From contig JAOUQB010000172.1 in NCBI GenBank assembly GCA_029879555.1, positions 1-5,875 on the forward strand: 5,875 bases of DNA, given 5' to 3'. Source of the stretch: Nitrospirota bacterium (GTDB lineage: Bacteria; Nitrospirota; Nitrospiria; Nitrospirales; UBA8639). The translations under genes were made by a program, and so were the position numbers. The notes beneath the pieces are model-generated. The model had not been told where the DNA came from, searched no databases, and saw nothing but the letters and a program-made list of their open reading frames with translations. Positions 1-5,875 of the stretch are shown here, one piece after another (positions within the stretch are counted from its first letter, which is position 1; each line of letters starts with the position of its first letter).

Positions 1-766
1 GGACGACTCGATCGGCGGCGGCGGCAGCATCTCGAACGAATTTGGTATTTTTCTTGAGTTCTTCGACGGCTCCTTCAATATAGGCATATCCTTTTTTTTG
101 TAATTCTGCCTTTTTGGCTTGTGCCTGGAAGTATGTTTTACAGGTTTGAATGGTAGCTTGCTGTGCGAAGTACGCTGCCTTCGCGGCTGTTTCATTGGCG
201 AGGCGTTCGGCCTCTTGCTTGGCTTTTATTGCAGCAATTCTGGCGGACTCGGCCGTCCTGGCCGCGGTAGCCCGTGCTGCACTGGCCTTTGCGGCGGCAC
301 GGGCACGAGCCCTGGCTGCGGCTTTTTTTGCCCGGGCTTTGGCTTTGCTAGCCCAGCCGCGGGGGCGCACTCCGTCATAGGTGCCGTTGGCCTCAAGACT
401 GGTCCCATCCGGGAGGAGCAATTGCACGTAATGGAGATTGAGCTCGGCCGCATTATCACCCGGTATCGACAACGCGATGGGGATTTCTGCCCCGACTTCA
501 TGCGTCCCTTTTTCGCTTTCAAGTAGAAGAGCATTCTCTCGCTCTTTCCCTGGAATAAGCTTGATCCATTCTTCGGCGGCTTCCACTGTATATTGTCCCG
601 CATCGGCAATGACCGGACTGCCATCGGTCCCAAGGAAATACACCCGTTTTTCAAGAATAATGGTGGTGGGTTCATCTGAAATGGAGGCCTGAACGGAGAG
701 TAGTGGAGACAAGAGGGTACAGGCCACTAAAATACCAAAGAATTTTTTCAAAAAGGGGGCTCGCAT
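1..766 (-). CDS. Exported protein, third paralogue of the tandem family, one beta module plus Ala/Arg/Lys-rich coil; 3' end outside window
   Basis: The frame stays open from ATG at 766-764 to the left edge (255 codons, no stop), so this is the N-terminal part of a longer protein. An AAAGGGA ribosome site lies 7 nt before the ATG. Residues 1-27 form a signal peptide: basic start (RAPFLKK), hydrophobic core, VQA cleavage site. Residues ~35-137 form a single beta-rich module whose landmarks (GTDGSP, AGQYTVEA, KGTHE, LLLPDGTSLEA, DGVRPRG) match the second module of the two complete paralogues to the right. Residues 138-170 are almost only Ala, Lys, Arg and Ser, with eleven basic and no acidic residues. 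A predicted helical/coiled-coil region follows, containing CKTYFQA around Cys209, which matches CKTLFKA in the 602-residue paralogue. LVAC at residues 13-16 resembles a lipobox, but the hydrophobic core before it is short and both paralogues use an AQA site, so signal peptidase I is favoured. Function unknown. An ECF-type promoter lies upstream. Confidence 0.9.
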   Translation of the reverse strand, partial: MRAPFLKKFFGILVACTLLSPLLSVQASISDEPTTIILEKRVYFLGTDGSPVIADAGQYTVEAAEEWIKLIPGKERENALLLESEKGTHEVGAEIPIALSIPGDNAAELNLHYVQLLLPDGTSLEANGTYDGVRPRGWASKAKARAKKAAARARARAAAKASAARATAARTAESARIAAIKAKQEAERLANETAAKAAYFAQQATIQTCKTYFQAQAKKAELQKKGYAYIEGAVEELKKNTKFVRDAAAAADRVV

Positions 767-821
767 GATTTTTCCCTTTTTTTTTAGGAGATGACAAAAC
801 GCCCACATGTTCGTTGTTATC

Positions 822-853
822 TGATGAGTCGTAATGAGGTGGCCAATGGTTCA
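822..853 (-). promoter_or_regulatory. ECF-sigma-type promoter element upstream of the left paralogue (1-766)
   Basis: On the minus strand the -35-like box TGAACC (848-853) is followed by exactly 16 nt and the -10-like box CGACTC (826-831). The 13 nt TTACGACTCATCA (822-834) are identical to those upstream of the 602-residue gene, and the A after TGAACC is shared by all three copies. The CGACTC box ends 59 nt before the ATG, predicting a leader of about 50 nt. An AAC-containing -35 and a CG-starting -10 at 16-17 nt spacing are typical of ECF sigma factors. That assignment is inferred; the conservation is seen directly. Confidence 0.7.
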
Positions 854-937
854 GTTGCAGTGAACGGCAAAATAATTAGAGTGGCATGCTTGGAGATGAC
901 CGTCATTTTCGCCTGCTTAACTAGTCATGTCTCTCCT

Positions 938-2746
938 TTAAAAATGGCCACCACCTCCACCTTGAAGCGTGATCCGGCCTAATGGCCCAGCCGACATGAC
1001 GGAATTGGCTAGCCCGGCGCCCACACCAGGTCCTACCACGACACCAACTACGCGCACATGTGGCTTAAGGCCTATGAAGAAATCGATTCCAATGTTTATT
1101 TCCTTTCCACCCCCACCTTTAAATGGCGGCACACCTTGTTCTCCCGGAACCCAGTTGGCGATCTTGGCCCACTTAGAAAGGGGAACGGTAAATCCAACGG
1201 CGGTGTAGCCCCCTTGTAAATTCTGGAGGGACTCCCAGGCCCCAAATTGAATTTGGGCTTTTGCTGAAGCCTGTGTCATTTGGCCGGTTAGCCCCGCAAA
1301 CCAATATCCTTTGGTCTCATCTGCGTTCCAAGCCCCTCCCAGTCCTCCTTCAGCTCCGCCAATAAGCCAGGTTCCGCCTAATTGCATGCCAAGACTATAG
1401 GCATGGAACCCTCCTCGAGAACGGACCTGGCTTTCTTTTTTGACAATAGAATCAATTGTTCGTTTTAAAGAGGGAACCCCTCGTTCACAGATGCCGTCAA
1501 TGGAGGAAAAGGGTTTCAGCTTTTGAAGATTTTCGGGTTTATTAAATTTTAAAGCCGATTTCACGGCCGTATCGATGACGGCTTGTTGCTGCTTCTGAAA
1601 ATTTTCAACTTCGGTGGCGATCTTATCCAGTAATTTGGCATCATTCCGGACTTTTTGCATCTGTTCTTTAGCAAATTTGAGCGGAATATCCACGAGTTTG
1701 GCAACTGCTCCCGGGGCCTTGAAAAGGGTTTTGCAGGCCAACGCGGGTCCGTTTTTCCCCACCCATTTGGCTCCCTTGATCACGGCTTGGCTTCCTTTTT
1801 CTATAACGGCTTTGGTTTTGGCTAAGGCCACTTTGGATGTGGTCAATCCGGTCTTTACCCCTTTGTTAATCCCTTTATTGATATTTTGTATGACCGGGTT
1901 TTTGGTAGCCTGTTTGAATTTGGCCCCGACAGCTTTGAAGAGGTTTTGACGTTTTTGGGTGCGCTGAGGTCGTTTTTTATTAAACAATCCCCGTGTTTCA
2001 ATTCCGCTATACGTGCCAGTGGCTTCCAGGCTTGTTCCTGTCGGTAACAACAGGAGGATTTGGTGGACATCGAGTTCGTGAAGGATGCCACCTGGGAGGG
2101 AAAGGGCCAAGGGATCTAGTATCCCTGTTTCGTGTGTGCCCTGCGTGGCGTCGAGCAGAAGAGTATGTTGGGGATTGTTTCCTGGCACGAGACGAATCCA
2201 GGATTGCGTGGCTTTGGCGGTATACATTCCAGCTTCGACTAGAATCGGACTTCCATCCGGACCGGTGAAATAGGCCGGTTGCTCGAGAGTGATGGTCTCT
2301 GGATCGGTATAGTCCAAAAACTCTTCGAGATTGTCGGGAATCGCCCGTGACACAATTTGAGGTTCGCTACCCAGGGCCTGGAGACTATGTCCGTCGGGAT
2401 ACAAAAGAACCAGTAGATCGGCGTGGGGAAGGTCCATGTGTGTTCCTGAGGGGATGAGCGCCATAGGAAAAGGGACTTCAATCTGATGCTGTTCTTCCGT
2501 CGCATCCAACGAGAAAGAATTGCCATCCAGACTTTCTAAGGTAATTTGGTAATCCCCAGCTTTGACGGAATAGGTCCCTTGCGGAACAAGGACATCCTCG
2601 CCATTGGGATCCTGAAATTGAAGAGATTTTTCTAGGGCAACTGACATAATGCCACGAGGGTCAGAGGCTTGGGCTATTCCCAGGGCGGGAAAGATGGCCC
2701 AGGCAAGGATGAGGCTCAGAATTTTTGGGGTGAGAGAGACAAACAT
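938..2746 (-). CDS. Exported 602-residue protein with two beta modules, basic linker, helical region and Gly-rich C-terminal domain
   Basis: ATG at 2746-2744 is preceded by AAAGGA with 8 nt spacing; the stop is TAA at 938-940. Residues 1-27 are a signal peptide (TPK, hydrophobic stretch, AQA before Ser28). Two related ~100-residue modules follow: A (~35-135; NGEDVLVPQGTYSVKAG, YPDGHSLQALG) and B (~151-253; DGSPILVEAGMYTAKA, LLLPTGTSLEATG, YSGIETRG). Next comes a basic linker (NKKRPQRTQKR, 256-266), then a Lys/Ala/Gly-rich probably helical region to ~440 with repeated INKG and GAK motifs. Its only two cysteines, Cys338 and Cys420 (GICERG), both have counterparts in the 634-residue paralogue and could form a disulfide. 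From ~443 (VRSRGG) to the end is a Gly-rich domain with alternating hydrophobic residues, ending in GGGGGHF; a beta-barrel or beta-sandwich is plausible. The terminal Phe recalls outer-membrane barrel proteins, but the 634-residue paralogue lacks it. I recognise no named family or catalytic motif. I see no clear terminator after this gene. Confidence 0.93.
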   Translation of the reverse strand: MFVSLTPKILSLILAWAIFPALGIAQASDPRGIMSVALEKSLQFQDPNGEDVLVPQGTYSVKAGDYQITLESLDGNSFSLDATEEQHQIEVPFPMALIPSGTHMDLPHADLLVLLYPDGHSLQALGSEPQIVSRAIPDNLEEFLDYTDPETITLEQPAYFTGPDGSPILVEAGMYTAKATQSWIRLVPGNNPQHTLLLDATQGTHETGILDPLALSLPGGILHELDVHQILLLLPTGTSLEATGTYSGIETRGLFNKKRPQRTQKRQNLFKAVGAKFKQATKNPVIQNINKGINKGVKTGLTTSKVALAKTKAVIEKGSQAVIKGAKWVGKNGPALACKTLFKAPGAVAKLVDIPLKFAKEQMQKVRNDAKLLDKIATEVENFQKQQQAVIDTAVKSALKFNKPENLQKLKPFSSIDGICERGVPSLKRTIDSIVKKESQVRSRGGFHAYSLGMQLGGTWLIGGAEGGLGGAWNADETKGYWFAGLTGQMTQASAKAQIQFGAWESLQNLQGGYTAVGFTVPLSKWAKIANWVPGEQGVPPFKGGGGKEINIGIDFFIGLKPHVRVVGVVVGPGVGAGLANSVMSAGPLGRITLQGGGGGHF

Positions 2747-2798
2747 TTAGTAATTCCTTTGATGACCGGGGTGGATAATGTTTCTATTGGTTAATACT

Positions 2799-2830
2799 TG
2801 ATGAGTCGTAAGGGTAATGCTTTTGGTTCA
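2799..2830 (-). promoter_or_regulatory. ECF-sigma-type promoter element upstream of the 602-residue gene
   Basis: Minus strand: TGAACC (2825-2830), 16 nt, CGACTC (2803-2808), inside the longer shared segment TTACGACTCATCA (2799-2811). The -10-like box ends 56 nt before the ATG at 2746, the same distance as at the 634-residue gene. It lies more than 380 nt downstream of the preceding stop codon and beyond a strong hairpin, which supports independent transcription of this gene. Confidence 0.72.
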
Positions 2831-3127
2831 CTTCCCTGCAGAATTGCGTTAGCACACCGATGATACCTCTGCCCGGTTTTGGGAAACAATCTGGAAACTT
2901 TGCAAATTGCCGTTTTTATAGAAGGCGAAGAAAGGAGAAACCTAGGGTAGTGTCCTGAGGTGTAGCTCTGCTGAGGAATTGTCAGACTAGATCTTTTATG
3001 AACTGCCAAGCTGTGTGGAAGTCTCGTGTAATTTACCTGAATGGCATTGACCAGCGTATGTTCCTGCGAAAAATTATTTTTCAAAGGGGGAGTATGACAG
3101 AGAATGAAAAAGAGAAGGGGTGTGGAA
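2831..3127. other. Intergenic stretch without a supported gene
   Basis: About 300 nt between the hairpin after the 634-residue gene and the promoter of the 602-residue gene. A 97-codon open frame crosses it on the minus strand (2791-3084). It starts with TTG, has no ribosome site, resembles nothing around it, and runs through the promoter boxes at 2803-2830, so I do not accept it. I see no tRNA, repeat or clear sigma-70 promoter. It could hold an upstream regulatory site, a small RNA or decayed coding sequence. Confidence 0.5.
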
Positions 3128-3160
3128 ATCCCACTGCCCCGTCTAACGGGACAGTGGGAT
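3128..3160 (-). terminator. Strong hairpin downstream of the 634-residue gene, probable transcript end
   Basis: Two 15-nt arms (3128-3142 and 3146-3160) flank a 3-nt loop. In minus-strand RNA every position pairs, with one G-U wobble (3137 with 3151). The plus-strand RNA would instead have a C-A mismatch there, which favours function in the minus-strand transcript. It begins 52 nt after the TAA of the gene. The stem is followed by UU and then CCACACCCC, not a proper U tract, with a U-rich stretch only further on. It may be a weak intrinsic terminator or a 3'-end-protecting stem. Confidence 0.55.
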
Positions 3161-3176
3161 GAAAGAAGAAGATGAC

Positions 3177-3201
3177 AATCGAATGGACTATCAATTCGAT
3201 T
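3177..3201 (-). other. Small inverted repeat just after the 634-residue gene
   Basis: Perfect 8-nt arms AATCGAAT (3177-3184) and ATTCGATT (3194-3201) flank a 9-nt loop, starting 11 nt after the stop codon in the minus-strand transcript and lying before the larger hairpin at 3128-3160. It is AT-rich and weak on its own. It may add to the 3'-end structure or be a protein site. Confidence 0.35.
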
Positions 3202-3212
3202 AATAGAGATGA

Positions 3213-5117
3213 TTACTCATGGATCATTGAACCAGCATAGGTCGCTGCGGCTTGGATGTCTCCAGCTCCACCAGGCACGGCAATCGAGACTCCTCCTGGG
3301 CTTACGACGAATCCAAGAAATTTATGCTTGTCTGCGGGGTTGAAGACAAAGTCCAGTGCGACTGAATAGTCGACCCCTACCGCCATGGAGGCCCCGCCAG
3401 TTGCCGGTGCGGCGGCCGCTTTCCAAAGAATGCTGGGATTTGCACCTACTCCATAAGCCAGTCCCCAATCTTTTAAATCTGTTGAGGCATTTAATTTAGG
3501 ATAAAACCCGATTTGGAATAAGGTTTCGGCGCCAACATCCATGTAACCAACTTGAGGACCGATAAAAGAATACACATCGTGATCGTTCTTATAGTCGGTG
3601 ATAATCATAATCCCGAGTTGAAGGCCGGCCATCTTACCTTCGAGGGCGACGGCGAATCCGTAAGTCATATAAAAATGCCCCGTACCTCTTGTGCGGATCG
3701 GAGAATTGGTGTTGCTAAGTCGTTCGCCCCCATGGAGTTTGACGAGCTTGCTCACCGTGTCCGACGCCGAACGTTCGCACAGTTGTTTGGCAGAAAACAG
3801 GGCAAAGTATTTTTTGAGATTTTGGGGAGTGCTCATGGTTTTCACGATGCGATTGACCTCCACCAAAGCTTGTCCATCGAGCTTAAGGTGGTTTTGGATT
3901 TCTTTCTCCATTTGTTGTTGCAATTTGAGATCTTTCTTAATCTTGTCGGTAAATTTGCTTCCCATCCCAGACACTTTCCCCATGATGGGGGCTAAGGGAT
4001 TAAACTTGGCCAGTTTACCTGCTGCTTTGCCCACGGCATTCACCCCTTTTATCGCACCGACTGCTGCGCGACAGACGACAATGTCTTTACCTTTCAGGAT
4101 TTGTTGCCCAACGAATTTGGCTTGCTTGGCTGTCCAATTGGCTGCATGGGTGACCCCTTTTCCCGCTTGGCCGACCGCCCATTTTGAAGCAGACACTCCT
4201 TTGTTAATTCCACCCCCCACAGCTTTCGTACCTTGTTCCGTCACTTGAGCCACTTTTTTAAATGCGGGGCTCTTGGTCGCTTTTGTAAACTTGGCCCCCA
4301 CTTTGTTGAAAATGCTGGCTCTTTTTTTTGCTCTCTTTGATTTTCTTTTTTTATCCCAAAAACCGCGGTCTTGAATGCCACTATAGGATCCTACAGCTTC
4401 GAGACTGTCTCCTGTTGGTAAGAGCACCATGAGGTAATGAACATCTAATTCTTCCGGTGTCTCGCCGGGGAGGGACAGAGCGAGGAGGTCTGGGATCCCT
4501 GTATCTTGCGTCTCGTGTTTGGCTTCTATCAGCAGAGGGGGTTGGTTTTGATCTGGAATTAGTCGAATCCCTGAGGGAGAACTTTCTGCTGTGTAGGTGC
4601 CGGGCTGTACCAGCGTGGGATTACCCTCGGGCGAAAAAAAGTGAACTGGTTTGTCGAACGTCACTAACGATGGATCGATAAATTCAAGATCCTCGGCAGT
4701 TGGTTCCATGGTCCCCCGAGAGGTGATCTCCGGATCTCTTCCTAGGGCTTCGAGAGTCTTTCCGTCCGGATAGTACACGGCCAGAAGATGGGCCTGGGTT
4801 GTGGCGTCATCATCGGAGGAGAGTAAAACCATGTCGGGGGCAGGAATTTCCGTGCCATGTGATCCTTCGTTGGCGTCAATGGTGATGGCTTGTGAATTGC
4901 TCCCGGTTAAAGTCAATTGGTCCTCTCCCGCTTTTACTGAATAGTCTCCAGCAGGCACGAGCACATTCTCTCCTTCCAAGTCGGGAAACTGAATTGTTTT
5001 TTCTAGAGTCACTGTTAGGGGTGCAGGAGATTCCGTGGCCTGGGCAGGAAGGAGTGGGAAAAATAGGGTACTGACTAAGCACAGATTTAGAATTTTCTTT
5101 AATGGAGCAACGTGCAT
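3213..5117 (-). CDS. Exported 634-residue protein with two beta modules, basic linker, helical region and Gly-rich C-terminal domain
   Basis: ATG at 5117-5115 follows AAAGGA with 7 nt spacing; the stop is TAA at 3213-3215. Residues 1-27 form a signal peptide (VAPLKK, hydrophobic core, PAQA before Thr28). Module A (~35-134; GENVLVPAGDYSVKAGE, YYPDGKTLEALG) and module B (~151-252; EGNPTLVQPGTYTAE, VLLPTGDSLEAVG, YSGIQDRG) align with those of the 602-residue paralogue, module B starting at the same residue number. A very basic linker (DKKRKSKRAKKRAS, 255-268) leads into a shared motif (VGAKFTKATKSP) and a Lys/Ala/Gly-rich helical region to ~460. The mature protein has exactly two cysteines, Cys349 and Cys447 (KQLCERS), matching the pair in the paralogue. 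The C-terminal domain (IRTRGTG at ~474 to 634) shares the DF-x-F and GxVVxPG patterns with the paralogue but is more diverged, suggesting faster change at this end. It is flanked by its own ECF-type promoter and a downstream hairpin, so it is probably monocistronic. No known family recognised; role in the envelope or outside the cell is inferred from the signal peptide only. Confidence 0.93.
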   Translation of the reverse strand: MHVAPLKKILNLCLVSTLFFPLLPAQATESPAPLTVTLEKTIQFPDLEGENVLVPAGDYSVKAGEDQLTLTGSNSQAITIDANEGSHGTEIPAPDMVLLSSDDDATTQAHLLAVYYPDGKTLEALGRDPEITSRGTMEPTAEDLEFIDPSLVTFDKPVHFFSPEGNPTLVQPGTYTAESSPSGIRLIPDQNQPPLLIEAKHETQDTGIPDLLALSLPGETPEELDVHYLMVLLPTGDSLEAVGSYSGIQDRGFWDKKRKSKRAKKRASIFNKVGAKFTKATKSPAFKKVAQVTEQGTKAVGGGINKGVSASKWAVGQAGKGVTHAANWTAKQAKFVGQQILKGKDIVVCRAAVGAIKGVNAVGKAAGKLAKFNPLAPIMGKVSGMGSKFTDKIKKDLKLQQQMEKEIQNHLKLDGQALVEVNRIVKTMSTPQNLKKYFALFSAKQLCERSASDTVSKLVKLHGGERLSNTNSPIRTRGTGHFYMTYGFAVALEGKMAGLQLGIMIITDYKNDHDVYSFIGPQVGYMDVGAETLFQIGFYPKLNASTDLKDWGLAYGVGANPSILWKAAAAPATGGASMAVGVDYSVALDFVFNPADKHKFLGFVVSPGGVSIAVPGGAGDIQAAATYAGSMIHE

Positions 5118-5169
5118 GAGGTTTTCCTTTCGAAGTGTTCCATAAAAGGTTGCCGATAGTGTTGTTTCC

Positions 5170-5201
5170 TGTTGAGTCGAACCAAACGGAGATATGGTTC
5201 A
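5170..5201 (-). promoter_or_regulatory. ECF-sigma-type promoter element upstream of the 634-residue gene
   Basis: Minus strand: TGAACC (5196-5201), 16 nt, CGACTC (5174-5179). The surrounding segment GTTCGACTCAACA matches the other two copies at 10 of 13 positions, while both boxes are fully identical. The -10-like box ends 56 nt before the ATG. The element sits downstream of the terminator at 5316-5353, which explains how this gene is transcribed independently of its right-hand neighbour. Confidence 0.7.
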
Positions 5202-5315
5202 CCACTCAATTGAAATATCGTGAACACCGGAGTTGTCTAGGGAGGCCCCATGAAACGGGAACGACGATGGAAAGTCAAGGAAATGTGGGGTTTTGAAGGG
5301 GAATAAGCTTCTGGT

Positions 5316-5353
5316 AAAAAACCCAGCCTGGCTTTCCTGCGAAAGCCATGCTG
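5316..5353 (-). terminator. Rho-independent terminator of the right-hand gene
   Basis: Minus strand: 13-nt arms (5341-5353 and 5324-5336) pair with a single A-G mismatch around a GCAG tetraloop, followed by GG and six T (5316-5321). It begins 11 nt after the TAG of the partial gene at 5365. The U tract exists only in the minus orientation, so it acts one way and separates that gene from the exported-protein array. Confidence 0.9.
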
Positions 5354-5364
5354 CTTGCAGATGG

Positions 5365-5875
5365 CTATCGACTATTTACGGCAGTGGCTAATTGGGTCAC
5401 GCTGCCATTGAAGAGATTCAACGCCTCTCTCGTGTCCTTTAAATTCGTATCAGCCAGATGAAGTAACAGATCTTTAGAGAGGATATTCAAGATGCCCTGA
5501 AGATGAGGGGTTTGGGCTCGAATGTCCCGTGGAAGTTTTCCCTGCTGAAGCGCCAATTTTCCCTGGTCCATGGCGTGATTATAACTTGCATGCAATGCTG
5601 TCATGGCACCCCACCGGATAACGGGCACGAGACCTTGATTCCAGACCGCATCCATGGCCTCTTCGACAACCGCACACACTGCGGCACCCGCTTCGGGGAC
5701 AAGGCCGCAAAGAGCTGATGCGACTTTTTCTACCGTGCCTTCGGACAATTGAATAAGGCCCACGGCTTCATTGACCAGAAATCCACCATGGCCCGGCCGA
5801 TCACTATCGATATATTTGTGCCCCATGGCTCGAACAATCTCGACACCCAATTCTAGACGGAACAATTCCGGCCAT
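5365..5875 (-). CDS. Unrecognised helical protein, C-terminal 169 residues only (5' end outside window)
   Basis: The frame is open from the right edge to TAG at 5365-5367. It reads back in frame as WPE before the first possible start (TTG at 5865), so the true start most likely lies beyond the window; TTG 5865 or ATG 5826 are poorer alternatives. The visible part is rich in predicted amphipathic helix (Ala, Leu, Val, Glu, Gln), with a moderately hydrophobic stretch around ALCGLVPEAGAAVCAVVEEA carrying two cysteines 12 residues apart, and a Leu-rich region near the end (LQGILNILSKDLLLHLAD). An earlier segment contains DSDRPGHGGFLVNEA. I recognise no family or catalytic motif and see no beta module like that of the three exported paralogues. 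Whether it is exported cannot be told without the N-terminus. A strong terminator directly after it makes it the last gene of its transcript. Confidence 0.8.
   Translation of the reverse strand, partial: WPELFRLELGVEIVRAMGHKYIDSDRPGHGGFLVNEAVGLIQLSEGTVEKVASALCGLVPEAGAAVCAVVEEAMDAVWNQGLVPVIRWGAMTALHASYNHAMDQGKLALQQGKLPRDIRAQTPHLQGILNILSKDLLLHLADTNLKDTREALNLFNGSVTQLATAVNSR

Noticed and set aside
119..692. Open frames of 76-149 codons on both strands at the left end
   Set aside because: They are shadows of the left paralogue, whose frame is open to the window edge and has a signal peptide and a conserved module. GC-rich Ala codons keep other frames open.
896..906. ATGAC/GTCAT palindrome after the 602-residue gene as a terminator
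   Set aside because: Arms of 5 bp with a 1-nt centre cannot form a stable RNA hairpin and no U tract follows.
2791..3084. 97-codon minus-strand open frame ahead of the 602-residue gene
   Set aside because: TTG start, no ribosome site, no sequence resemblance to the neighbours, and it overlaps the conserved promoter boxes at 2803-2830.
3552..4248. Long plus-strand open frames (147 and 185 codons) opposite the 634-residue gene
   Set aside because: They lie wholly inside a well-supported minus-strand gene with signal peptide, ribosome site and paralogues, and they overlap each other in different frames.
5197..5225. Inverted repeat GTTCAC/GTGAAC overlapping the -35 box of the 634-residue gene; a similar GTTCA/TGAAC pair at 849-865 before the left paralogue
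   Set aside because: Arm distance differs between the two sites and the 602-residue gene has none, so it is probably chance built on the conserved TGAACC box.
5250..5278. Sigma-70-like promoter upstream of the 634-residue gene (TTGACT, 17 nt, TTTCAT, minus strand)
   Set aside because: The -35 is good but the -10 matches only 4 of 6, and neither of the other paralogues has a counterpart. The shared two-box element at 5170-5201 explains transcription better. It could still be a secondary promoter.
5804..5875. ATG at the very right edge (5875-5873, minus strand) as start of the right-hand gene
   Set aside because: It is in another frame and reaches a stop after 23 codons; the real frame passes through the edge without a start.

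Overview
The window carries four protein genes, all on the minus strand, and no convincing plus-strand gene. It looks like a Gram-negative bacterial chromosome of medium GC. Three of the genes encode proteins with clean Sec signal peptides, so the products are exported to the periplasm, outer membrane or outside. I cannot place the organism more precisely from this sequence.

In the direction of transcription (right to left) the order is as follows. (1) The 3' part of an unrecognised helical protein gene, entering from the right edge (5365-5875), followed by a textbook Rho-independent terminator (5316-5353). (2) A 634-residue exported protein (3213-5117). (3) A 602-residue paralogue (938-2746). 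(4) A third paralogue (1-766) that runs off the left edge and, having no stop in the window, is easily missed. Genes 2 to 4 form a tandem family. Each starts with a 27-residue signal peptide ending in [AV]QA, followed by one or two copies of a ~100-residue beta-rich module, a strongly basic linker and an Ala/Lys-rich helical region. The two complete proteins end in a Gly-rich, beta-like domain of about 155 residues. I recognise no characterised family, so no function is assigned.

The most striking signal lies outside the coding regions. A two-box element, TGAACC-16 nt-CGACTC (minus strand), lies 56-59 nt before the start codon of each of the three paralogues, with identical spacing in all three. 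Its architecture is that of a promoter for an extracytoplasmic-function (ECF) sigma factor. The simplest reading is that the three exported proteins are separately transcribed members of one envelope-stress-type regulon. The sigma factor itself is not in the window.

Gaps: 767-937 holds the promoter and leader of the left paralogue. 2747-3212 holds two hairpins after the 634-residue gene, about 300 nt with no gene I can support, and the promoter of the 602-residue gene. 5118-5364 holds the terminator of the right-hand gene and the promoter of the 634-residue gene.
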